NCBI RefSeq assembly: GCF_028743495.1 | Contig: NZ_CP117968.1 | Reading direction: 5' to 3' (one strand) | DNA: 64,000 nucleotides | Source: Allobacillus halotolerans | GTDB lineage: Bacteria > Bacillota > Bacilli > Bacillales > Alkalibacillaceae | Shown: positions 1 to 8,533 of the stretch, in pieces | Layout: every line of letters begins with the position of its first letter | Position numbering within the stretch: the first letter of the stretch is position 1 | Program-made: the position numbers and the translations under genes | Notes under the pieces: generated by a model | The model's input: the letters and a program-made list of their open reading frames with translations, nothing else | Told to the model about the DNA's origin: nothing | Database searches by the model: none

Positions 1-114
1 GGTTGGTATGATGGTGAGTTTAATTGGACTTTCCTAATTGCTTCATTAATCGGTGGTACGCTAGCTCACTTTTTACTGATCGTTCCACTTTCACGAAAAT
101 ATCCTCAAAAATAA
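1..114 (+). CDS. C-terminal end of a membrane protein (partial)
   Basis: An open frame enters from the left edge and stops with TAA at 112-114, giving 37 residues. The piece carries one hydrophobic helix followed by a basic tail ending in SRKYPQK, as expected for the last transmembrane segment of an integral membrane protein. The family cannot be told from this fragment. It converges on the AbrB-type gene that begins its stop codon at 116, so the two stops are 1 bp apart with no terminator between them. Confidence 0.6.
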   Translation, partial: GWYDGEFNWTFLIASLIGGTLAHFLLIVPLSRKYPQK

Positions 115-115
115 T

Positions 116-598
116 TTAAAACAACATGACGAGAAGTGGTACGCTCACGACAATCGCAATCACGCGAATCGTATGAACCATGATCACGACAGGCATTTGA
201 GCTCCGAACTCCTCCGAAATTATCGTCACTTCACTCATTCCAGCCGGCGCTGAACTGCAAAATGACGTCACGATATCAAATTGAAAAACACGATGCAGAA
301 CCCACGTTAAGATAACGGCAAGAATTAAATGGGCAATCGGCGCCAACAGTGCAACCTTCCAAACGGATTGAATCGCCTGAAATGTTTCTGTCGTAAATGC
401 GAGGCCGATACTCCCTCCGATGATACTTTGCATGACTTTTTTTGCACGGAAACTAAAGGTCGGTAAATTTTTTCGGACAAATTGATAGCCACCGACCGCA
501 AATAAGGATCCGAGCAACGTCCCAAGAGGAATCCCTGAATAAAATCCAATCGTACCGCCGGTAAAAGCCAATACGGCTACAAAAATCCACTTATCCAT
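116..598 (-). CDS. AbrB-type membrane protein, second half of a split transporter
   Basis: A 160-residue integral membrane protein with about five hydrophobic helices. It carries the marks of the AbrB membrane duplication family (once linked to ammonia monooxygenase; not the AbrB transcription factor): an N-terminal GIPLGTLLGS-like loop and a later SAPAGMSEVTIISEEFGA segment. Family members usually hold two such ~155-residue repeats in one ~350-residue chain, so this is one repeat. The ATG at 598 lies 7 nt after a GAGGGGG ribosome site and overlaps the end of the upstream gene by 8 nt, so the two halves are translationally coupled and probably form a heterodimer. The substrate is unknown. Confidence 0.75.
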   Translation of the reverse strand: MDKWIFVAVLAFTGGTIGFYSGIPLGTLLGSLFAVGGYQFVRKNLPTFSFRAKKVMQSIIGGSIGLAFTTETFQAIQSVWKVALLAPIAHLILAVILTWVLHRVFQFDIVTSFCSSAPAGMSEVTIISEEFGAQMPVVIMVHTIRVIAIVVSVPLLVMLF

Positions 599-1115
599 TG
601 AGATCCCCCTCTCTCTTTCTCAATCGCATTGCTTGTTTCAATAAAATTGGAAACAGACTCATAATGACGACAACGCGCACAAGATGAACGAGTACAACAG
701 TCGGTGCATCCAAGTCCAATTCCTGCGCTAATGTCGCAACTTCCACAATGGCACCAGGCGATGCCGCGAGCGTTGCCAGAACAGGATTAGTGCCCGTCAT
801 CCAACCGAGCGTCGCACCTGCCACACCTGTAAAAATAACCACGATGACCACGACGACAGCCAAGCTTTTCCCGAGCGTGATTAATTGTTGTTTATTAATT
901 TTAATCAACGACAACCCAAGCATCGCACCGAGCAACACCTGAATGACAAACGAAATCGAAACGGTTCGCTCCAAATGTAAAATATCGAAATACTTCGCCA
1001 ACCCGACCGCAAACATCGAGCCAAGAACGACGCCAACCGGCAAGCGGGTAATATAGCCAATCGCCCCGCCGATTAACGCGAGAATAAGATAAAAAATCAC
1101 AGAAGCTGTCATCAT
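591..1115 (-). CDS. AbrB-type membrane protein, first half of a split transporter
   Basis: A 174-residue membrane protein with about five helices and the same repeat signature as its downstream neighbour: a RLPVGVVLGSMFAVG loop near the N-terminus and an ASPGAIVEVATLAQELD segment near residue 140. It ends in a charged tail (RLRKREGD). Two ATG codons open the frame; either could be used. Its stop overlaps the start of the next gene by 8 nt. Half-length genes in tandem instead of a fused protein are the notable feature. I infer membrane transport or export, with no evidence for the substrate. Confidence 0.75.
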   Translation of the reverse strand: MMTASVIFYLILALIGGAIGYITRLPVGVVLGSMFAVGLAKYFDILHLERTVSISFVIQVLLGAMLGLSLIKINKQQLITLGKSLAVVVVIVVIFTGVAGATLGWMTGTNPVLATLAASPGAIVEVATLAQELDLDAPTVVLVHLVRVVVIMSLFPILLKQAMRLRKREGDLNG

Positions 1116-1209
1116 CTATCGGTCCCTTTCATGCTAAACATCTATTTTCTATAATAATCGAGTCACTTCGGAAAAGAAACCCAGGGAGGGAGGATGTGTC
1201 TTGGTTTTC

Positions 1210-2160
1210 GGTGGATATGTTTTGGGGAGTGGGCTCATATTTCTTGGAGTTGGGGTCATATATTTTGAGGTCGGGCTCATATATCTTGAAGTTGGTCGTA
1301 TAAATTAGGATGCTGGGTGCATATCTCTATAAATCGGGACCATATATGCCACAAATGGGTGCATATGACTTGAGGTAGGGCGCATATATTCTGGCGTTGG
1401 GAGCATATAGCTTGAGATTACCGCATAGATCATGGAGATTAATACATATTTTTTGAAGCCGGCTCATATATCCTGAACTTGGGCTCATAAATTCGGTCTC
1501 TGGGCACATATCTCTGTAGCTCGGTACCATATATGCTACAGCTGGGTGCATATGGCCTGAAGTAGGGAGCATATATTCTAGAGTTGGGGGCATATAGCAT
1601 GAGATTACCGCATAAATCATAGACTGAATACATATTTTTCGGAGTGGGCCCATATATCCTGAAGTTGGTCTCATAATTTCGGTCTCTGGGCACATATCTC
1701 TGTAGCTCGGTACCATATATACCACAGCTGGGTGCATATGACTTGAGTAGGGTGCATATATTCTGGAGTTGGGAGCATATAGCTTGAGATTACCGCATAG
1801 ATCATGGAGATGAATACATATTATGCGGAGTGGGCTCATATATCTTGAAGTTGGGCTCATAAATTCGGTCTCTGGGCACATATCTCAATAACTCGGGATC
1901 ATATATACAATAGCTGGTCGCATATCAGTCAATCTTGGCTCATTTCCTGGAAATCAGGGCGCATATCCTAGCATTCATCTCCAATAAAGCGGCAGTTCAG
2001 CAGCTAGATTTCAATGGATCATATTTCCTCAAGTTAGTCTCATAACTCACTCAATAGGGCGCATACATTCGATGCCTCGGCTCATATATCAGTGAAGTGG
2101 GTTCAAATTTTACCAAGTCGGTTACATATCCAAAGCAAATGGGCGCATATCATTTCTAGA
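1210..2160 (-). repeat. Array A1: long 21-bp-period family A repeat array
   Basis: This fills the divergent gap between the AbrB pair and the permease. About 44 units of 21 bp run through it. On the plus strand each begins GGGNNCATAT and often ends CTTGAAGTT; on the minus strand the core is ATATGNNCCC. From about 1320 to 1900 the units are organised into a higher-order repeat: the GGTCTCTGGGCACATATCTC block recurs at 1495, 1681 and 1867, exactly 186 bp apart, which equals nine units minus 3 bp. Outside that stretch the units are more degenerate. Because 21 is a multiple of 3, a 184-codon frame is open across the array; I do not call it a gene. Confidence 0.9.
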
Positions 2161-2198
2161 TAATTCCCTCATTAATCCCCCCTCCACAGACAGTCTCC

Positions 2199-2227
2199 AT
2201 GACAAATCACGCCAACTTTTCTATAAT
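2199..2227 (+). promoter_or_regulatory. Sigma-A promoter of the permease gene
   Basis: ATGACA (2199-2204), a 17-bp spacer and a perfect TATAAT (2222-2227) lie about 30 bp upstream of the 2258 start. The start itself has an AAAGGAG ribosome site 8 nt ahead. Confidence 0.6.
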
Positions 2228-2257
2228 GGTACAAGTGAATCACAAAGGAGTTTCAAC

Positions 2258-3616
2258 ATGATTTATATACGTTTGCAGTCGACGAGCATCTTGCTGATGG
2301 GGATCACGTATTTGATTTCCCAGTTCATAGACTCGCCGCTTCTGCCTAAATTGGTCAGTATTTTCGCTTTTATTACGTTAGTTCTTTTTATCCCTTATTT
2401 AACAAAAGTTCCGAGAATCCTCATTAGCTCTTTATTGATTTTGACCACCATCTTATCCATTTTCGGTGAAGGGTTACTTCAGATGTTGTGGAGTTTTGAT
2501 GAGAATGCGGGACTTTTAGCGATTTTCATTTTCGTTCCGCTGATATCCATTCCGATTAAAGCAGGTAAATACTTGGATTCCATGGATGTTATTTTTACAT
2601 CGTATGTTCGTACAACAAAACAGCTTTTCACCTATTTGTCTTTTTCAACGATGGGGGTTGGCTCGGTGATGAACTTAGGTTCCATTCCGATCATCCACCA
2701 ACTGACGAGTACTGATGCATTCAATCCTCACATGGATACAAAGTTGCGGGCAATGAATCGTGGATTTTCAATGGCCTTCATGTGGTCACCGTATTTTATT
2801 TCCGTTGCCCTCGTTTTGAGTTATTTTGATATTTCCTGGTTAGAATTATTTCCGTATGGTCTTGCGCTCGCTCTTGTTGGCATGGTCATGGGAATGATTG
2901 CTCAAGGAAAAAATTCACAGCCGATCGTCATCAATCAAGATCCCGTAGATGAACAGACATTGAAAAATGCCCAGCGAAAAGTTGCTCAATTACTGACGTT
3001 AATCGTCACCATGACAGGGATCACCATCTTACTCGAACAGTTCGTCAATTTATCGATGATTACGATCGTTCCACTTGTTGCTATTGGATTTTCAACAGTG
3101 TGGGCATTGTTTTACTTATCACCAAGACAATTTGCTGAAAAATTATCCGAATACGCACAAGATCGACTACCGAAAATGGGGAATGAACTATCATTATTCA
3201 TCGCAGCCGGTGCATTCGGATATGCCATCATTCAAGCTGGAGCAAGTGATTTAGTGATTTTCTTCTTGCAGTCAACCGGTATTACACATGTGCTCATCTT
3301 ATTACCATTGATTGCTTTAGTCATTAACGTGCTGTCATTTATTGGCATACATCCGATCATCACCAATACCGCACTGGCGACGACATTCAGTTCATCAGTC
3401 ATTTTTGCAGGCGACCATCTCATTTTGAGCCTCGGTATCTTGAGCGGCTGGATGCTTACCATTATGATCTCGCCATTCTCGGCAACGAACTTGATGGTAG
3501 GAAACCTCGTCGGAAGCAACTCGTTGCGCGTTGGCTATCAATTAAATTTCCGTTTCGGCTTGCTCACATACCTCGCACACTACTTACTGATCTGTGGATT
3601 TTATTACTTTCTATAA
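2258..3616 (+). CDS. Polytopic membrane permease, family not assigned
   Basis: A 452-residue protein with roughly 10-12 hydrophobic helices and almost no soluble part. A longer cytoplasmic loop near residues 222-245 (rich in Q, N, D and K) divides it into two halves, which suggests the two-bundle layout of secondary transporters of the ion-transporter type. Conserved-looking polar stretches sit inside helices: NLGSIPIIHQ near residue 146, FSMAFMWSPYF near 170, GIHPIITNTALATTFSS near 368 and SPFSATNLMVGNLVG near 407. These resemble substrate hairpins of organic-anion permeases. The start has a good ribosome site and promoter. A strong terminator follows, so it is monocistronic. The substrate is unknown. 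Confidence 0.6.
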   Translation: MIYIRLQSTSILLMGITYLISQFIDSPLLPKLVSIFAFITLVLFIPYLTKVPRILISSLLILTTILSIFGEGLLQMLWSFDENAGLLAIFIFVPLISIPIKAGKYLDSMDVIFTSYVRTTKQLFTYLSFSTMGVGSVMNLGSIPIIHQLTSTDAFNPHMDTKLRAMNRGFSMAFMWSPYFISVALVLSYFDISWLELFPYGLALALVGMVMGMIAQGKNSQPIVINQDPVDEQTLKNAQRKVAQLLTLIVTMTGITILLEQFVNLSMITIVPLVAIGFSTVWALFYLSPRQFAEKLSEYAQDRLPKMGNELSLFIAAGAFGYAIIQAGASDLVIFFLQSTGITHVLILLPLIALVINVLSFIGIHPIITNTALATTFSSSVIFAGDHLILSLGILSGWMLTIMISPFSATNLMVGNLVGSNSLRVGYQLNFRFGLLTYLAHYLLICGFYYFL

Positions 3617-3620
3617 GGAA

Positions 3621-3651
3621 AGCCCGCTCGGCAAAACCGACGGGCTTTTTT
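3621..3651 (+). terminator. Rho-independent terminator after the permease
   Basis: AGCCCG and CGGGCT arms, extended by TCGG/CCGA with a one-base bulge, close a CAAAA loop and are followed by six T residues. Confidence 0.85.
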
Positions 3652-3678
3652 ATATGGATGATTTTGTAGGCGTTGCTT

Positions 3679-3804
3679 GAGCGGTAGGAGTGCTGGTTTG
3701 AACGGTTAGTGCACCCCTTTGAACGGTCAGCGTCACAATTTGAACGGTCACGCGCTAACTTTGAACGATCAGCGCGACATTTTGAACGTTCACGCTCACT
3801 CCCT
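3679..3804 (+). repeat. Array B1: short 21-bp family B repeat array
   Basis: Six units start at 3679, 3700, 3721, 3742, 3763 and 3784, each exactly 21 bp apart. The shared core is TTTGAACGGTCAGCGC-like (GAACGNTCA most constant) followed by about 8 variable bases. The array lies between two convergent genes and between their terminators. The first unit is degenerate (GAGCGGTAGG). The same family forms a longer array at 47.2-47.6 kb. Confidence 0.88.
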
Positions 3805-3825
3805 CTAAAAATCCCTTCCAAAAAA

Positions 3826-3857
3826 CAAAAAAACTTCAGGAGTCACCCTGAAGTTTC
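3826..3857 (-). terminator. Terminator of the MBL-fold hydrolase gene
   Basis: Arms AACTTCAGG (3832-3840) and CCTGAAGTT (3846-3854) flank a 5-nt loop. On the minus strand the stem is followed by a run of T (plus-strand A run from 3827). Confidence 0.8.
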
Positions 3858-3859
3858 AC

Positions 3860-4801
3860 CTACTTCACGCGATAGAGCCAGTCGTGGCTACGTACCTCTC
3901 GTTGGCACTCGCCTTTTTTACGTAAAAATTCCAAGTGGGCTAAAGCTTCACCAATCGCAAAGCGCATCTCATGGGTGGTCAAGCGATCGCCGAATAAATA
4001 CTGACACACTTCATAAACTGTCTTTCCATCTTTGAGCTGATCCAGTATGTCGTTGAGCCGGTCCTCATGATGCTTGACGATTTCATCAATGCGATCGTTT
4101 GCTCCATGGAAAGGCTCGCCGTGCGAAGGAATGACAAAGCCGGCATCTAGTTGTTTAATTTTCTGCAACGATTCCATAAAGGTCTGAAGCGGATTTTGAT
4201 CGCCCATGAACATATAGGAAACGTTCGGCGTGATTTTCGGTAAAATATGATCGGTCGATAGCAACACATTTTTATCTTTATTATACAACGTAATTAATCC
4301 TGGTGCGTGGCCCGGTGTAAAAATCACCTGATATTCATAGTTTCCGATTTTAATCAGATCGCCTTCATTCAAATACCGATCCACCGAAGGCTCCGGCATG
4401 ACGAAATCTCTTGATTCAATCGTGTTTTCACTAATTCCGTCCGCTATTTCATGCGGAATTCCAACCGCTTGATAATAAGCCTTCATCGTTTCCACTGTAT
4501 CATCTAACCAATTTCTCTTTCTCGCTCGTTCTGAGATTTCCGTCATCAACACATCCGCGCCCGTCTGTCGTTGCAGTTCACCCGCGTAGCCAGAGTGATC
4601 CGGATGGTAATGTGTAATCAATAATTGCTTCACTTCTTTATCGGATAAATGACTCTGCCAAATTTCTTTCGTGACGGGTCGATTCAACGCCGTATCCATC
4701 ACGAGCCATCCATCTTGACCTTCCGCTAAAAAACAATTGACGTGATTCAACCGAAAAGGAAGCGGAATCGTAACTTTGGTTATTCCTAATTCCTCTAACA
4801 T
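3860..4801 (-). CDS. MBL-fold metallo-hydrolase
   Basis: A 313-residue metallo-beta-lactamase-fold hydrolase. The first metal motif is HYHPDHSG at residues 64-71 (H64, H66, D68, H69). A later GHAPGLITLY supplies the next metal histidine, STDHILP the bridging aspartate, and PSHGEPFHG the last histidine. The C-terminal ~60 residues form a helical/winged-helix extension seen in YflN-like and LACTB2-like hydrolases. Length fits that subgroup. Likely reaction: hydrolysis of a thioester, lactone or similar ester in the cytoplasm; the substrate is not defined by sequence. Start ATG at 4801 follows a GGAGGTATTGG ribosome site. The gene stands alone, diverging from the zinc-ribbon protein gene. Confidence 0.85.
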   Translation of the reverse strand: MLEELGITKVTIPLPFRLNHVNCFLAEGQDGWLVMDTALNRPVTKEIWQSHLSDKEVKQLLITHYHPDHSGYAGELQRQTGADVLMTEISERARKRNWLDDTVETMKAYYQAVGIPHEIADGISENTIESRDFVMPEPSVDRYLNEGDLIKIGNYEYQVIFTPGHAPGLITLYNKDKNVLLSTDHILPKITPNVSYMFMGDQNPLQTFMESLQKIKQLDAGFVIPSHGEPFHGANDRIDEIVKHHEDRLNDILDQLKDGKTVYEVCQYLFGDRLTTHEMRFAIGEALAHLEFLRKKGECQREVRSHDWLYRVK

Positions 4802-4998
4802 CCAATACCTCCAGCGAATTTAATAGATTCAGTAATCTGATAATTAAATCATGCCATTTTTTCAACAAAAAATCTATGAAGTTCATGTGAATTCATGTCG
4901 AAACGGTAAGAGTTTTAACGAATTATAGGAATAAAGTCTTGTTTATTCAAAGAAAGTACCATACGATTAGATTATTAAACGTAAAGGAGATGTCATTA

Positions 4999-5772
4999 TT
5001 GCATCGATGTCATGTTTGTAAAAATGAACAAGTTCATGGAAACTTCTGTGAAAATTGCGGCACACCATTAGCCAGCAATCATGCAACAGCCCAAGTACAT
5101 AACCAGCGAGATGAAGTAGCTGCAACACACGCCGCGAATACAGCGAAACAGGCACCGGTAAATTTTCATCAACATACGTATTCGAATGAATTTGGCGCGA
5201 TTTTGAAAGACCCGACATTGGCATTGAAACGGACGGATAAGCAGTTTCTTTACGGAATTACGACCGTTGCCATTTTCGCGATCCTCATCGCATTGGCGTT
5301 TTACTTCTGGATGAATGGGATGTACAGAGAACATTCAGGCGGTTGGGGATATGAACCTGAATCCTTGCCTTTTTTTGACATTTTCTCACGCTCATTTATA
5401 GGAGTTGCTTTGTTTTTAGGGGCAGGGTTAATCGCAACCGTCGCACCACTTGCTTTTACCCAGAAAAAAGTTAGTATCCCTACGATTACCACACAGTATT
5501 GTTTACTTGCTGTTCCATTTGTCCTAGTGGGAATCGTTTCGATGTTCGCTGGACTTGGTGGCGATGAAACCTTCCAGGCCATTATGGTTTCCGTTCCTGT
5601 CGCTTTATTCATCACTGCTGCACCCGTGATCGTCGTGACACATCACCTATCCAAACAAAATGGCCAGTATGTGTATGCCGCCTTATTCAGCGTCGCACTC
5701 GTATCATTCATCACATACTTCTTATTTAATAATTACTTGATGGACTTGTTTGAGCACTTAACTTATTTTTAA
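4999..5772 (+). CDS. Zinc-ribbon membrane protein
   Basis: A 257-residue protein, counting from the TTG at 4999. That start has AAAGGAG (4983-4989) 9 nt upstream and places a zinc ribbon at the very N-terminus (C4, C7, C17, C20), as is usual for this class; an in-frame ATG at 4990 is too close to the ribosome site. A ~60-residue polar linker follows, then about five transmembrane helices from residue 90 to the C-terminus. The class (zinc-ribbon plus membrane domain, often annotated zinc ribbon domain-containing protein) has no known reaction. It is convergent with another zinc-ribbon membrane protein across a shared terminator, which hints at related envelope-linked roles. Confidence 0.75.
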   Translation: MHRCHVCKNEQVHGNFCENCGTPLASNHATAQVHNQRDEVAATHAANTAKQAPVNFHQHTYSNEFGAILKDPTLALKRTDKQFLYGITTVAIFAILIALAFYFWMNGMYREHSGGWGYEPESLPFFDIFSRSFIGVALFLGAGLIATVAPLAFTQKKVSIPTITTQYCLLAVPFVLVGIVSMFAGLGGDETFQAIMVSVPVALFITAAPVIVVTHHLSKQNGQYVYAALFSVALVSFITYFLFNNYLMDLFEHLTYF

Positions 5773-5800
5773 AGTTTTCAGCCCTGCACAATTACTATAA

Positions 5801-5843
5801 AAAAATCGTGGAGCTCATGCCTAATGCAGCTCCACGATTTTTA
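5801..5843. terminator. Bidirectional terminator between two zinc-ribbon genes
   Basis: A 14-bp perfect stem (AAATCGTGGAGCT with AGCTCCACGATTT) has A residues on the left and T residues on the right, so it can serve both convergent genes. Confidence 0.85.
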
Positions 5844-5878
5844 TATATAACGACAATTATTGAAAGGCTTCTGATTAC

Positions 5879-7726
5879 TTATTCAATCGTACTAAGTAAA
5901 TAATCCCCGTCTTCTTCAACGACTGTGTAGGTCCACTCATATGAGTTCGTTTCACTTTCTCCGCTATCGTAATGAATGGTGACCTCTTCTTTTGTATCAA
6001 CTTTCCAGCTATCTCCATCTTCTTTGACAGACAGTACTTCTGATGAAACAAGCTCTTCTGTCGTCCCTGCTTCATGCAAACGTTCCACAAGAGACTGTTG
6101 ATCTTTCTCTAAGTCACTTCCCGATAAAATGTAAGGCGACACAATGGAGTAATCGCCAGCGTTAACAGCTTCAACTAAATGTTCGATATATTTACCTACA
6201 CTGACTTGAACGACTTTTTCAACGTCCTCTTCAGGCGTCTCTTCTTTTTCCAATAGCCTTACTTCGCCATCATAGGTATAATCATACGTTTCTTTTTCGC
6301 TCGTAAACCCAAACCTCGGAACATCATCGACAACAACCCACTCATCATCACGGAAATTTAGCTGATAAAAAGTGTGGTTTTTCCGGTAATCCTCCAATTC
6401 ACTGGCATCCGGTTGATCATAAGAGTTGATCACCATTTTATCCTCTGCCACCGGTACGACAACGAACCACTCACCCTGGTCATCCTTACCGAAGTTTGTT
6501 AACCTCGAATAAATTTGAAAGTCTTTATAATGTAACCCACTATACCACTCATCACTTCGATCGAACGCACGATACATTGATTCGTAGTCGTATTCATAAG
6601 AATCACGTAATCCTGCATTCATCCCTTCCATCAAGATGAAGTCTCTCGTCTCGTAGCTTGTCAGAATCGTTTCGTAGTGATTTTGTAACGCTTCTGCCAA
6701 CTGGTCGGCAAACGCTTGATGCAATTCAAAGTTTAAGGAAACTGTTGCTGCATCAATCGGCTGCTCGCCTGTTGACATCGTACCCCATGGAAAATCAACA
6801 TCGTATTGAACTGTTGATTGCTCATCCAGTAGAAATGGACCCATCTGTTCGTTAAAAACAGGCTCCTTCACTTCCGTTCCATCGACAAGAAGCTTCCCTT
6901 CATATTCCATAGGAAAATCTGTTTTAAATGTTACGTAATCTACATCAAACTGCGGTGAAATATGCTCAGCTTTCCCAGCAATATAATGTTCGCGTTCTTC
7001 CTCCAACTGCATCCATTCGCCTTCATATGTAAAGGTGAACTGATGAAAACCACGTACAGTCGGTCCTACTTCAAATGTACTTTCATGTGTCGAAAACGTA
7101 TGTAGTTCCTCTTCTGATTCATTAGATAAAATTAAACCATCCATCGTCGATTCAACCGTTATATAACTCGGGATGACATGAATTTGATAAGAATCTTTTA
7201 AAAATCCTTCCCGTTTTACCAAATACATTTCTTCCGCATAGCTAGAAAAATCTTGTGAAATCGCATGTTCTTGCTCGATCATCTCCGCTTGCTCTTGTAA
7301 GCCACGCTTCACTTGATCAAGATGGTTGGCATTTTCTTTAATATAATCAATATAAATTTCTATTTCATTTTTTGAAATCTCTTCTTCCGTATCTGAAAAA
7401 TACATCGTACCAACCAATGATTCATAATCATCTTCTTCAATAGCTTCCACGACGCCATTGACGAAACGCTCTGATGAATTGATAAATGATAAGGTGAAAT
7501 AACCAGCCAATATGACGAGTGCCACACCTAATCCAATTGACAACAATTGCTTATGTTTTTTGATGAATACCCCTATTCCATCATTCGTCTGGCTTTGTCG
7601 ATTCGCCCCATTTGTCGTCGGTTTTTCCCCCTGTTGATTCGTTGACGACCCTACTTCTTTCCCGCAATTCGAACAGAATGCTGTCGACTCAGACAATTCC
7701 GTTCCACACTCTGAACAAAACTTCAT
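5879..7726 (-). CDS. TcaA/YvbJ-type zinc-ribbon membrane protein
   Basis: A 615-residue protein. Residues 1-25 are a zinc ribbon (C4, C7, C18, C21), followed by a polar linker, one transmembrane helix at about 61-82 and a large extracytoplasmic part. That layout (zinc ribbon, single TM, tandem beta-rich domains and a C-terminal NTF2-like domain) matches Staphylococcus TcaA and B. subtilis YvbJ, which is about the same length. TcaA affects wall-teichoic-acid handling and glycopeptide sensitivity; whether that holds here is inference. The exported part is strongly acidic. ATG at 7726 has a ribosome site (GGGGTAGAGAA) just upstream. It ends at the shared terminator with the zinc-ribbon gene at 4999. 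Confidence 0.8.
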   Translation of the reverse strand: MKFCSECGTELSESTAFCSNCGKEVGSSTNQQGEKPTTNGANRQSQTNDGIGVFIKKHKQLLSIGLGVALVILAGYFTLSFINSSERFVNGVVEAIEEDDYESLVGTMYFSDTEEEISKNEIEIYIDYIKENANHLDQVKRGLQEQAEMIEQEHAISQDFSSYAEEMYLVKREGFLKDSYQIHVIPSYITVESTMDGLILSNESEEELHTFSTHESTFEVGPTVRGFHQFTFTYEGEWMQLEEEREHYIAGKAEHISPQFDVDYVTFKTDFPMEYEGKLLVDGTEVKEPVFNEQMGPFLLDEQSTVQYDVDFPWGTMSTGEQPIDAATVSLNFELHQAFADQLAEALQNHYETILTSYETRDFILMEGMNAGLRDSYEYDYESMYRAFDRSDEWYSGLHYKDFQIYSRLTNFGKDDQGEWFVVVPVAEDKMVINSYDQPDASELEDYRKNHTFYQLNFRDDEWVVVDDVPRFGFTSEKETYDYTYDGEVRLLEKEETPEEDVEKVVQVSVGKYIEHLVEAVNAGDYSIVSPYILSGSDLEKDQQSLVERLHEAGTTEELVSSEVLSVKEDGDSWKVDTKEEVTIHYDSGESETNSYEWTYTVVEEDGDYLLSTIE

Positions 7727-7834
7727 TTCTCTACCCCTTTATTCTTTTCTCTTTTTATAGTTCTATAGTATTATATTAGCTGAAAATTCATGCAAAAGAT
7801 AGAGGCTCAATGAAAGTTTGCTCGTTCAACCGAC

Positions 7835-8461
7835 TTACCGGGCCAATTGTTTCAATAATTCCGCTCTCGTATAAGCCTCCGCTACTTCTTCTCGTAAGAA
7901 ATAATAATCGACCAATTCCTCTGTCGAAATTTCAAACGCTTCTTTGATCCCCGCGCCGATCACTTTCAAATACGTCATCGAAGGAGTCATCCGTTCATTC
8001 GGCTGGATTGCATTCGGATGCGTAAACGTATAAATCGGACGTCCCTCTTTTTCTCCGACGTCGAGGACTTTCCCGTACATCTTATTCGAATCGATGACAT
8101 ACTCTCCCTTCGACTCCAGTTGGTCAAAATCAATCTCAAGTGTCATATCGTTATTTTCTTGCCGAACGACATCAACATATTGCTCCTTCGTAATCAAATA
8201 CATCCGTCCATAAGTCGGCCGATCCGGATTCGACGTCGTATCAATGAAACCGACTCCTTTATTGTCCCACCTCTTCGACTGCTTCGCGAAAAACATCGGA
8301 AAATCAATCATCACATTTTCAGCACGCAAAGGGAGAGACTGATCGCGACAACCAATCTCACTCACCGTTCCTCCCGGCGGAATTTCCCCAAAAATATACG
8401 CATGAAAACGATCTTGGTTAATATTCGATCCGTAACTCGCATACCAAACGTAATTTTCCAT
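7835..8461 (-). CDS. Gamma-glutamylcyclotransferase-like protein
   Basis: A 208-residue cytoplasmic protein when started at the ATG at 8461, which has AAAGGAGG 8 nt upstream; a longer frame to 8533 lacks a ribosome site. The N-terminus reads WYASYGSNI, the glycine-rich substrate loop of the GGCT/AIG2-like fold. A downstream GRMYLITKEQY segment and the acidic stretch near residue 115 fit the barrel. Members convert gamma-glutamyl peptides to 5-oxoproline or act on related gamma-glutamyl amines; the exact substrate is unknown. It lies 72 bp downstream of the acidic surface protein gene and may be co-transcribed with it. Confidence 0.7.
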   Translation of the reverse strand: MENYVWYASYGSNINQDRFHAYIFGEIPPGGTVSEIGCRDQSLPLRAENVMIDFPMFFAKQSKRWDNKGVGFIDTTSNPDRPTYGRMYLITKEQYVDVVRQENNDMTLEIDFDQLESKGEYVIDSNKMYGKVLDVGEKEGRPIYTFTHPNAIQPNERMTPSMTYLKVIGAGIKEAFEISTEELVDYYFLREEVAEAYTRAELLKQLAR

Positions 8462-8533
8462 GAAGAACGCCTCCTTTTTTGTTGAAAAAATAAACAAATG
8501 GCGCGACCCTTGAATCGAGTTGCGCCAATTCAT

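Noticed and set aside
1327..1881. 184-codon open frame on the minus strand across array A1
   Set aside because: It consists of seven-residue repeats forced by the 21-bp period, has no ribosome site, begins inside a repeat, and competing frames are also open.
8018..8485. 155-codon plus-strand frame opposite the GGCT-like gene
   Set aside because: No ribosome site and no protein-like composition; the minus-strand gene has a clear family motif and start.
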